The notes under the pieces were generated by a model that worked only from the letters and a program-made list of their open reading frames with translations, had not been told where the DNA came from and ran no database searches. From Alphaproteobacteria bacterium (GTDB lineage Bacteria; Pseudomonadota; Alphaproteobacteria; CACIAM-22H2), in contig JAEULA010000004.1 in assembly GCA_016793165.1 (NCBI GenBank), forward strand, positions 1-32,603: a stretch of 32,603 nt of DNA. The letters are read 5' to 3'. Position 1 is the stretch's first letter, and the number at the start of each line of letters is the position of its first letter. The position numbers and the translations under genes were made by a program. Shown piece by piece: positions 1 through 6,746 of the stretch.

Positions 1-521
1 ACACCTCCGAGGCGGCGAACGTCGTGCAGCGTGATCCGGACGACGTCGCGCAACATCTCGTGATTGACCTCCGAGGCATCGTCTTCGGCGATGGCTTGCA
101 GCCAGGTCAGGCGCGCGATCACCTCGTCGAACGACCGCGCGGGCCAGGTCTGCAGGACGGCGGCCTCGGTCTGACAGATGCGCTCGCAGCACCGGCGGGC
201 CGCTTCATCCGGCAAGCCTCGGTCGACCGCCTCGGTGAGGTCGGCGACGAGCTTACAGGCTTCAAGCAAGCTCGTCGGCAGCGGCAGCCGGGCAATCGCC
301 GCGCGGACGATCTCTCTGGCCCGCTTCTGCTCGGCGAAGCGCGCGTTGATGTCAGGGGTGCGTCGCCCTTCGATCTCGAGGACCAGCGTGTTCTCGGCGG
401 CGGTCAGGGCGGCGCAGGTCTCGCGTACGAGCTCGGCGCCAACCGTAGGGTCTCCAACCGGATCGGCGTGAATGCGCCGATCGGTCCGGACACCTGTCGT
501 GGTAGCGTTCAAATCAACCAT
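1..521 (-). CDS. Hypothetical protein of integrative element, 3' end cut by window edge
   Basis: A leftward frame opens at an ATG at 521-519 and stays open for 173 codons to the window edge, so its C-terminus is missing. I do not recognise the family. The visible part looks soluble and largely helical, rich in Ala, Glu, Arg and Leu, with several Cys (a Cys-Cys pair followed closely by another Cys near residue 115) and no obvious signal peptide or membrane segment. It lies 96 bp downstream of the integrase on the same strand, so it is probably cargo or accessory DNA of the same element. The rightward frames in this stretch have no recognisable content. The start is chosen only because it is the first ATG of the open frame; no strong ribosome-binding site is evident. 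Confidence 0.5.
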   Translation of the reverse strand, partial: MVDLNATTTGVRTDRRIHADPVGDPTVGAELVRETCAALTAAENTLVLEIEGRRTPDINARFAEQKRAREIVRAAIARLPLPTSLLEACKLVADLTEAVDRGLPDEAARRCCERICQTEAAVLQTWPARSFDEVIARLTWLQAIAEDDASEVNHEMLRDVVRITLHDVRRLGG

Positions 522-617
522 GGTCGGAGCGCCTCCATGCGCTTCGTCGTGGCCAGAGTCGGCGAGCGTTCACGCGCTCGTCGACTCGACCTGTTGCCCG
601 GTGCCGCCGGGCACGGA

Positions 618-1922
618 TCAGCGTGTCTTCGCGGCTCTGTGTGCCGCGAGAGATGAGACGTTGCCGCCTGGTGCGGAGACAATCGCGCTCACGATCTCGG
701 CGAGCTTCTCGAGCGCCGCGCGCTTCTCGGCCGCATACAAGTGCCGGTCATAGACGCCTGCGATGCCGGGGATGACGTGGCCGAGCACACGCTCGGCATG
801 CTCGAACGGGACGGCCGCACGGCTCATCAGCGTCCGGGCGGTGCGGCGGAGATCCTGCAGGCGCCAGGGCCCGACGGCGCCGATGACTTTCGCGGCGGCA
901 TCCATCGATGCCTTTGCCTTCGACCAGCCGTTGAGCGCGCCGGCGTTCACGGCGCCGGATTTGCGCGCGGTGCGGCCGGATGTGAATACGAATTCGCAGC
1001 CGACGAAGCGTGGTTGCGCCTCGATGATCGCGAGAGCGACCGCAGAGAGCGGGACGATCTGAGCGGCACGCGTCTTGACCCGGGCCGCCGGGATCTCCCA
1101 CAGCTTCGCTGCGGCGTCGAGCTCGGGCCATCTCATTTGCGCTACTTCCTGGACTCGCTGCCCGGTGAGCAGCATCACCTTGCAGGCGTCGTAGAACGGC
1201 GCACCGTCTTCCTTTCGACCTTGCGCCGATCGCTTCGGGTCCACACGACGTTCGGTCCACACGCGCCACAAGATGCGCAATTCGTCATCGGCCAGAACCC
1301 GGTCGCGGCGAACGTCTCGGGCAGGACTACCGAGGCCCGCGAGCGGATTGACGTCGATGATCCCGCGTTCTCCAGCAGCCCAGCGGTAGGCCGCACGGAT
1401 GACCTTGAAGGCGTTGCGCGCACTCATCGGCGCCGTCTCGGCGAGCGAGTCCAGATGTTCAGCGACGATCGCCTTGCGCAGATCGGTGACCAGATAGCGA
1501 CCCAGTGCCGGCGCCAGGTCGCGCTTCGCGATGCGCGCGGCCTCATCCGCCCCGCGCTGGCTTAGCTCGCGGCGGCAGTAGCGCGCGACGTAGGCGTCGA
1601 GCAGGTGGGCGACGGTTCGCACTTCGAGGCCGCGGCGCTGGGCGGCTCTGCGCTCGTCGACGACATCGATGCCCGCATCTGCTTGCTTCATCGCTTCGGC
1701 GGCCTTGATCCGAGCTTCAGCGAGCGACATTCGCGACGGCTTGCCGATGGTTGCGCGTCGCTGGTGGCCGTTCACCCGGTAGAACACAACCCACGACATG
1801 TCGGCGCTCGATGAGACGCGCAAGGCGAAACCGGGCGTGAGCGCGTCGAAGAATTCGGTGCGACCACGCTCCGGGCGCGGGGCATTTCGGATGAACTTGT
1901 CTGTGAGCTTGACGATTGGCAT
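618..1922 (-). CDS. Tyrosine recombinase / integrase with DUF4102 arm-binding domain
   Basis: This is a site-specific recombinase of 434 residues that would integrate and excise the element ending at 2150. The N-terminus (about residues 1-85, MPIVKLTDKFIRNAP) is the DUF4102 arm-binding domain of P4-like integrases. A SAM-like core-binding domain follows (about 105-195), then the catalytic domain (about 205-410). Visible active-site residues are Arg256 in LLTGQR, a likely beta-hairpin Lys283, Arg359 in LQDLRRT, His382 in LGHV and Tyr391 in YDRH. The usual His of the HxxR motif is Gln356 here. The frame extends 23 codons further upstream, but the conserved family N-terminus starts at 1922, preceded by GAAGG about 10 bases before the ATG. 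The gene points away from the tRNA fragment, the usual layout for tRNA-targeted elements. Confidence 0.9.
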   Translation of the reverse strand: MPIVKLTDKFIRNAPRPERGRTEFFDALTPGFALRVSSSADMSWVVFYRVNGHQRRATIGKPSRMSLAEARIKAAEAMKQADAGIDVVDERRAAQRRGLEVRTVAHLLDAYVARYCRRELSQRGADEAARIAKRDLAPALGRYLVTDLRKAIVAEHLDSLAETAPMSARNAFKVIRAAYRWAAGERGIIDVNPLAGLGSPARDVRRDRVLADDELRILWRVWTERRVDPKRSAQGRKEDGAPFYDACKVMLLTGQRVQEVAQMRWPELDAAAKLWEIPAARVKTRAAQIVPLSAVALAIIEAQPRFVGCEFVFTSGRTARKSGAVNAGALNGWSKAKASMDAAAKVIGAVGPWRLQDLRRTARTLMSRAAVPFEHAERVLGHVIPGIAGVYDRHLYAAEKRAALEKLAEIVSAIVSAPGGNVSSLAAHRAAKTR

Positions 1923-2105
1923 CGAGCGGCAGCCTTCGGCCGTTGGTCGCTGGGGTAACACCAGGGTAACAACCGGGCTCGGATTGGGCAAGCAATGCCA
2001 CGCTGTTCCATACAGTCCGAAACAGCAATTTTAATGCGGAAAATAAGCAAGATAGCGAGCGTGATTGGAATCGAGCCGGATCCGTTGAAATTGACAGTGT
2101 GCAGC
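1923..2105. promoter_or_regulatory. Probable integrase control and recombination region
   Basis: This stretch between the integrase and the tRNA fragment contains no gene. It has two direct copies of GGGTAACA (1953-1960 and 1964-1971) 11 bp apart, about one helical turn. An inverted repeat GCTGTT/AACAGC follows (2002-2007 and 2021-2026). The section from about 2020 to 2065 is noticeably richer in A+T than its surroundings. Integrase arm sites, excisionase sites and the leftward int promoter normally lie in this position. The assignment is by position and repeats only. Confidence 0.3.
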
Positions 2106-2150
2106 CTTCTAAGCCGTAGGTCGCTGGTTCGAATCCAGCAGGGCGCGCCA
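2106..2150 (+). repeat. tRNA-Arg(TCT) 3' fragment: attachment site (att) of the integrative element
   Basis: The sequence reads as the 3' half of a tRNA: anticodon loop CTTCTAA (2106-2112, anticodon TCT), 3' anticodon strand GCCGT, five-base variable loop, a perfect T arm GCTGG-TTCGAAT-CCAGC (2123-2139), acceptor strand AGGGCGC (2140-2146), discriminator G and encoded CCA (2148-2150). The 5' half is absent: no GCGCCCT acceptor strand or D arm lies upstream, and the bases before the loop pair imperfectly with the 3' strand. This is the typical footprint of an element inserted into a tRNA 3' end. The fragment is on the + strand, so the restored tRNA should lie beyond the left edge, and this is the distal junction next to the integrase. 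Confidence 0.8.
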
Positions 2151-2209
2151 CTTCCCGTTGCGAGGCGATCGTGCCGTCGCGCCGTATCCAGACGGGCGCG
2201 GCTGCTGCC

Positions 2210-2238
2210 TTGTCGCTCGCGTACATGATTGTATACAA
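2210..2238 (+). promoter_or_regulatory. Candidate promoter with overlapping GntR/FCD operator TTGTATACAA
   Basis: TTGTCG (2210-2215) and TATACA (2232-2237), 16 bp apart, form a plausible sigma-70 promoter about 65 bp before the first gene of the polycarboxylate operon. The perfect 10-bp palindrome TTGTATACAA (2229-2238) covers the -10 element. FCD-type GntR regulators commonly bind short palindromes with a GTATAC or GTnnAC centre, and the operon's last gene encodes such a regulator. Repression by occlusion with relief by a substrate-derived ligand is inferred. I noticed no second copy of the palindrome in the window. Confidence 0.5.
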
Positions 2239-2280
2239 ATGTGCTCGTTGAGGGCCGGGGCGCCGCGGTGAACGCGGCTG

Positions 2281-2295
2281 CCCGCGCCACGCGGG
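2281..2295 (+). other. Small hairpin abutting the ribosome-binding site of the first operon gene
   Basis: CCCGCG (2281-2286) and CGCGGG (2290-2295) form a perfect 6-bp stem with a CCA loop. Its last G residues start the GGGAGGAGG ribosome-binding sequence of the gene at 2305. It could affect translation initiation, but short GC hairpins are common at this base composition. Confidence 0.25.
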
Positions 2296-2304
2296 AGGAG
2301 GCGG

Positions 2305-3693
2305 ATGTCGGACGCTGCGGCGGCGAAGACGGAATACGGGGTGGCCGCCCTGGGGCTCGGCGTCACCCGCGACCTGTGCGCGTTCCTCGCGCGCTTCCGG
2401 TTCTCCGACCTGCCGGCGGCGGTGGTGCACGAGGCGCGACGCGGCATGCTCGACTGGATCGGCTGCGCGCTGGCCGGCAGCGGCCATCCGACCATCGGGA
2501 CGCTGGTCGACACCTTCGTCGAGCTCGGTTCGCCCGCCAAGGCGACGGTGATCGGCCGGCGCGGCGTCAGGCTCGGGCTGCTCGACGCGCCGATCGCCAA
2601 CGGCCAGATGGGCCATCTGCTGGATTTCGACGATACGCATATGGGCGGCGTCGTGCTGCATGCGAGCTCGCCGATCCTCGCCGCGCTGTTCGCGCTCGGC
2701 GAGCGCGGGCCGGCCGTCGACGGCCGCGCCATGATCTGCGCCTATGTCGCGGGCTTCGAGGCCGGCGTGCGGGCTGGGCAGGGTGCGCCGGCGCATCATG
2801 ACGGCGGCTGGCACCTGACCGGGACGCTCGGCGCGATCGCCGCGGGGGCCGCGGGCGGACGGCTGCTCGGCCTCGATGCGCAGCGCCTGACCTACGCGGT
2901 GGGCATCGCGACGACGCAGGCCGCGGGCATGCAGCAGAACCGCGGCACCTCGTGCAAGTCGCTCCATGCCGGCAAGGCGGCGGCCAGCGGCGCGCTGGCC
3001 GCGCTGCTCGCGGCCAAGGGATACGACAGCTCCGAGGAGATCCTCGAGGGCAAGCGCGGCTTCTGCCGGATCTACAGCGCCGTGGCGACGCCCGAGGCCA
3101 TCCTCCAGGGGCTCGGCGAGCGGTGGGAGATCGCGCGCAACGGCTACAAGCCCTATGCCTGCGGCGTCGTGCTGCATCCGCTGATCGACGCGATGATCGC
3201 GCTGTCGCGCGAGGCCGCGGTCCCGGTTGCGGAGGTCGATCGCATCGAGCTCGAGGTGCACCCGCACGCGGTGAAGATCACCGGCGTCGATGATCCCCGA
3301 TCCGGCCTGATGTCGAAGTTCAGCGTCAACCACTCGGCCTCGGTCGCCTATATCGATCGCGATGCCGGCATCGCCCAATATGCCGACGCGCGCGCCACGT
3401 CGCCCGACGTCGTCGCCTTCCGGCGCCGGATCGCGGTGGCCACGGTCGACGGCTTCCGCAAGGACCAGGCGCGCGCGACGCTGGTGACGCGCGACGGCCG
3501 GCGCCACGTCGTCGATGTCGAGCATGCGAGCGGCACCGCCGACAATCCGATGTCCGATGCCGCGCTCGAGACGAAGTTCCTCGCCAACGCGACGCCGGTG
3601 CTCGGCGCGGACGGCGCGCGGCGTCTTGCGGACCGGGTCTGGAAGCTCGAGGCCGAGCGCGACATGCGCGACCTGCTCGCAATCAGCGCCTGA
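2305..3693 (+). CDS. MmgE/PrpD family protein, paralogue 1
   Basis: This 462-residue protein belongs to the family containing 2-methylcitrate dehydratase (PrpD), cis-aconitate decarboxylase and iminodisuccinate epimerase. These enzymes act on small di- and tricarboxylic acids without a cofactor. The N-terminal helical domain carries the LDFDDTH motif (His112). Further on are CKSLHAG (Lys218, His221) and YKPYACGVVLHPLID (His291), matching the family's active-site pattern, so it is probably catalytically competent. GGGAGGAGG just upstream supports the ATG. It is the first gene of a ten-gene operon with a TTT transporter and TcuAB homologues, so the substrate is probably a tricarballylate- or aconitate-like acid. 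The exact reaction (dehydration, isomerisation or decarboxylation) cannot be read from the sequence. Confidence 0.88.
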   Translation: MSDAAAAKTEYGVAALGLGVTRDLCAFLARFRFSDLPAAVVHEARRGMLDWIGCALAGSGHPTIGTLVDTFVELGSPAKATVIGRRGVRLGLLDAPIANGQMGHLLDFDDTHMGGVVLHASSPILAALFALGERGPAVDGRAMICAYVAGFEAGVRAGQGAPAHHDGGWHLTGTLGAIAAGAAGGRLLGLDAQRLTYAVGIATTQAAGMQQNRGTSCKSLHAGKAAASGALAALLAAKGYDSSEEILEGKRGFCRIYSAVATPEAILQGLGERWEIARNGYKPYACGVVLHPLIDAMIALSREAAVPVAEVDRIELEVHPHAVKITGVDDPRSGLMSKFSVNHSASVAYIDRDAGIAQYADARATSPDVVAFRRRIAVATVDGFRKDQARATLVTRDGRRHVVDVEHASGTADNPMSDAALETKFLANATPVLGADGARRLADRVWKLEAERDMRDLLAISA

Positions 3694-3704
3694 TCGGTCA
3701 GGAT

Positions 3705-4172
3705 ATGCTGCGGTCCCTCTTGCGCGACGGCGAGGCGGTGGCGGGCATCCTGCTCGCAGGGCTCGGCGTCCACATCTTCGCGACCGCGCTGTCCTGGGAC
3801 CTGATGGGCCCCGAGGGACCGGGGCCGGGCTTCTTTCCGCTGGCCTATGGCGGCCTGATGATCCTTCTGTCGCTGGGCCTGGTGACCTCGCGGCTGCGTC
3901 GGCTTCGACAGGCGCGGAATGCGGCGATCGACTGGGCCGGCCATTGGCGGCCGCTCGGCACCTGGGCCGCATTCGCGCTCGCCGCGCTGGCGATGCCGGT
4001 CCTCGGCTTCCTCGTCGCCTTCGGCGCGCTCACCGTGTTCGTGACGATGTTCGTGTTCGGCCGGCCGCTCGCCACGGCGGCGGCGGTCGGCGCGTCCTGC
4101 GCGCTCGGGTTCTGGATCGTGTTTCCCGTCCTGCTCGACGTGCGGCTGCCCGTCGGGCAGCTGGGGTTCTGA
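3705..4172 (+). CDS. tctB: TTT transporter small membrane subunit, TctB family
   Basis: This 155-residue hydrophobic protein is the small membrane subunit of a tripartite tricarboxylate transporter. About four membrane helices are visible (roughly residues 10-30, 42-60, 82-102 and 108-145, the last region probably holding two). The sequence GPEGPGPGFFPLAYGGLMI near residues 28-46 is the characteristic TctB N-terminal signature. The gene starts 11 bp after the MmgE/PrpD stop and ends 1 bp before tctA, so translation is probably coupled. Gene order here is B-A-C, whereas Salmonella tctCBA begins with the receptor. Its own ribosome-binding site is weak. Confidence 0.88.
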   Translation: MLRSLLRDGEAVAGILLAGLGVHIFATALSWDLMGPEGPGPGFFPLAYGGLMILLSLGLVTSRLRRLRQARNAAIDWAGHWRPLGTWAAFALAALAMPVLGFLVAFGALTVFVTMFVFGRPLATAAAVGASCALGFWIVFPVLLDVRLPVGQLGF

Positions 4173-4173
4173 G

Positions 4174-5694
4174 ATGGACATCCTGGCGGGACTGGGGCAG
4201 GGCTTCGGCGTCGCGCTGCAGCCGATGAACCTGGTGTGGTGCTTCGTGGGCTGCCTGCTCGGCACCATCGTCGGGATCCTGCCGGGCCTCGGGCCGGCGG
4301 CCACGATCGCGATGCTGCTGCCGCTGACCTTCGGCATGGATCCGGCGAGCGGCATCATCATGCTGGCGGGCATCTATTTCGGCGCCAAGTACGGCGGATC
4401 GACGACGTCGATCCTGCTCAACATCCCGGGCGAGGCGTCGTCGGTCGTCACCTGCATCGACGGCTATCGCATGGCGCGCAACGGGCGCGCGGGCGCGGCG
4501 CTCGGCATCGCCGCGATCGCCTCCTTCGTCGCCGGCACCTTCGGCATCGTGGCGCTGACGCTGCTCGCGCCGCCGATTGCGGCCTTCGCGCTGCGCTTCA
4601 GCTCGCCCGAGTACTTCGCCCTGATGGCGCTCGGCCTGTCGCTCGTCGTCGTGCTCGGCGGCGATTCCCTGCTCAAGGCGATCCTGTCGCTGCTGGTCGG
4701 GCTCTGGCTGACCAGCATCGGCACCGATCTCTTCACCTCGCAGAGCCGGTTCACCTTCGGCAGCCTCGCGCTGGTCAGCGGCATCGACTTCATGATCGTC
4801 GCGATCGGCATCTTTGCCGTCGCCGGCGTGCTGGAGAGCATCCACGCGAGAGAGGAGAACCAGCTCCTGCCGGTGCCCAAGGGCTTCCGCAACCTGCTGC
4901 CGTCGATGGCGGAGCTGAAGGCCTGCCGCTTCGCCTTCGTCAACGGCTCCATCGTGGGCTTCATCGTCGGCGTGCTGCCGGGCGCCGGGTCGTCGATCGC
5001 CTCGTTCATCGCCTACGGAATCGAGAAGGCGTTCTCGCGCCATCCCGAGCGCTTCGGTACCGGCGTGCCCGAGGGCGTCGCCGCACCTGAGGGCGCGAAC
5101 AACGCCGATTCCGGCGGCGCGCTCGTGCCGCTGCTCACGCTGGGCATTCCCGGCGGCGGGACGACCGCGATCCTGCTCTCCGCCCTCGTGCTGTGGGGGG
5201 TGAAGCCGGGGCCGCTGATGATGCAGGAGTCGCCGCAGGTGTTCTGGGGCCTGGTGGCGAGCCTCTATATCGGCAACGTGATGCTGCTGATCCTCAACCT
5301 GCCGCTGGTGCCGGTCTTCGCGCAGATCCTGCGGATCCCGCTCTTCGTGCTCTTCCCGATCGTGTTCGGCCTGTCGATCGTCGGCGCCTACAGCATCGCG
5401 GACAGCACCTTCAACGTGGTGATGCTCGCCGGCTTCGGCCTCGCCGGCTACGCGATGGCGAAGCTCGACTTCCCGACCGCACCGCTGATCCTTGGCTTCG
5501 TCCTGGGCGACGCGATGGAGCGCGCGGTGCGCCAGTCGCTCACGATGTCCCAGGGCGATCCGCGCATCCTGTTCGATCGCCCGCTATCGGCGACGATGCT
5601 GGTGCTCGCCGCCGCGATCCTTGTCTTCTCGCTCACCGCGACGTTCCGCCGGCGCGCCTTGCGCGTGGCGGTCGGCGACGACGGCTCCAATTAG
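4174..5694 (+). CDS. tctA: TTT transporter large permease subunit, TctA family
   Basis: This 506-residue polytopic membrane protein is the main permease of the TTT system. It imports a carboxylate delivered by the periplasmic receptor, usually driven by a cation gradient. Both inverted-repeat signatures are present: GILPGLGPAATIAMLLPLT at residues 34-52 and GVLPGAGSS at 266-274, the latter followed by the conserved EGVAAPEGANNAD segment and TLGIPGGGTTAILL. The GYRMARNGRAGAALG loop near residues 98-112 is also typical. The length matches the family. The start lies 1 bp after tctB. The specific substrate is not evident from TctA itself; neighbouring tcuAB-like genes suggest a polycarboxylic acid. 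Confidence 0.95.
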   Translation: MDILAGLGQGFGVALQPMNLVWCFVGCLLGTIVGILPGLGPAATIAMLLPLTFGMDPASGIIMLAGIYFGAKYGGSTTSILLNIPGEASSVVTCIDGYRMARNGRAGAALGIAAIASFVAGTFGIVALTLLAPPIAAFALRFSSPEYFALMALGLSLVVVLGGDSLLKAILSLLVGLWLTSIGTDLFTSQSRFTFGSLALVSGIDFMIVAIGIFAVAGVLESIHAREENQLLPVPKGFRNLLPSMAELKACRFAFVNGSIVGFIVGVLPGAGSSIASFIAYGIEKAFSRHPERFGTGVPEGVAAPEGANNADSGGALVPLLTLGIPGGGTTAILLSALVLWGVKPGPLMMQESPQVFWGLVASLYIGNVMLLILNLPLVPVFAQILRIPLFVLFPIVFGLSIVGAYSIADSTFNVVMLAGFGLAGYAMAKLDFPTAPLILGFVLGDAMERAVRQSLTMSQGDPRILFDRPLSATMLVLAAAILVFSLTATFRRRALRVAVGDDGSN

Positions 5695-5729
5695 GGGCTC
5701 GCACCAAGATGAACCGAAGGAGGAACGCC

Positions 5730-6713
5730 ATGAATCGACGTGACGTGCTCAGGACCGGGACGCTGGCGATCGCGGCTGCCGGCACCGTCGTCGGACCGGC
5801 GCGAGCCGCGTGGCAGCCGAGCCGGCCGGTGGAGATCGTCGCCCACAACGGGCCCGGCAGCGGTCCCGACGTCTTCGCGCGCGCGATCGTGTCGACGATC
5901 GAGCAGGAGAAGCTCTCGCCGGTGCGCTTCCAGGTCACCAACCGCGTCGGCGGCGGCGGCGCCACGGCGATGAACTACGTCGTGGACAAGCGCGGCGACC
6001 CCGGCGTCGTCAGCGTGTGGACCAGTCTCTGGATCTCGCTGCCGCTGGTGCAGGCGGAGGCGCGCGCGACGGTGCGCGACATGACGGCGATCGCGCGGCT
6101 CGTGATCGAGCCGGCGCTGATCGTCGTGCGAGCGGACTCGCCCTTCAAGACGATGGCCGACCTGATCGAGGCCGCGCGGCAGAAGCCCGGGCAGATCCGG
6201 CAGTCCGGCGGATCGGTCACCGCGCGCGACAACATCGTGCGCCAGCTGCTGATGACGTCGACCGGCACGCGCTGGTCGTTCATCTCGTTCCCGGCGGGGA
6301 GCGAGCGCATCGCGGCCCTGCTCGGCGGACATGTCGAGCTCATGATCGCGGAGCCGACCGAGGCCGGCGAGCAGGTGCGTGCCGGGCGGTTGCGCGTGCT
6401 CGCGCAGGTGACCGAGCGACGGCTCGCGGGATTCCCCGATGTCCCGACGCTGAAGGAGGCGGGGTTCGGCATCCCCGACGTGTCGCAGGCCCGCGGCTTC
6501 GTGGCGCCGCCGGGCATTCCTGCCGAGGCGATCGCCTATTACGAGGATCTCTTCGCCCGCGTCGCCAAATCGGCGACGTGGCAGAAGTACATCCAGGACA
6601 ACCAGTTCGAGGAGGCGTTCCTCGGCGCCCAGGCGACGGCCGGCTTCTTCGCCGACTACGAGCCGCGCCTGCGAACGATCCTGCAGGAGGCCGGCGTCAA
6701 GGTCGCGCGCTAG
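5730..6713 (+). CDS. tctC: TTT transporter periplasmic substrate-binding receptor (TctC/Bug family)
   Basis: This 327-residue periplasmic receptor captures the substrate for TctAB. It has an N-terminal export signal with twin arginines (MNRRDVLRTG, then a short hydrophobic stretch and GPARAAW), so Tat export is plausible. The mature part begins with the Bug signature PSRPVEIVAHNGPGSGPDVFAR and continues with VGGGGATAMNYV and FPAGSERIAALLGGHVEL, as in other Bug proteins. AAGGAGG at 5717-5723 fixes the start at 5730; an in-frame ATG at 5709 lacks such a site. The gene follows tctA by 35 bp. The ligand is unknown; Bug proteins bind citrate, tricarballylate, dicarboxylates, amino acids and aromatics. 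Confidence 0.92.
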   Translation: MNRRDVLRTGTLAIAAAGTVVGPARAAWQPSRPVEIVAHNGPGSGPDVFARAIVSTIEQEKLSPVRFQVTNRVGGGGATAMNYVVDKRGDPGVVSVWTSLWISLPLVQAEARATVRDMTAIARLVIEPALIVVRADSPFKTMADLIEAARQKPGQIRQSGGSVTARDNIVRQLLMTSTGTRWSFISFPAGSERIAALLGGHVELMIAEPTEAGEQVRAGRLRVLAQVTERRLAGFPDVPTLKEAGFGIPDVSQARGFVAPPGIPAEAIAYYEDLFARVAKSATWQKYIQDNQFEEAFLGAQATAGFFADYEPRLRTILQEAGVKVAR

Positions 6714-6746
6714 GGCGATCGGGCGCGACGCGGCGGGGACGGGCGC

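Noticed and set aside
3..77. Direct repeat ACCTCCGAGGC at 3-13 and 67-77
   Set aside because: Eleven bases twice within a GC-rich coding frame is weak. There is no third copy and no regular spacing, so it is not reported as a repeat array or binding site.
1772..2732. Leftward reading frames across the tRNA fragment that read WIRTSDLRLRR, RPAGFEPATYGLEG or LLDSNQRPTA
   Set aside because: These are the well-known spurious translations of the antisense strand of a tRNA 3' end. The bases are explained by the tRNA-Arg fragment at 2106-2150.
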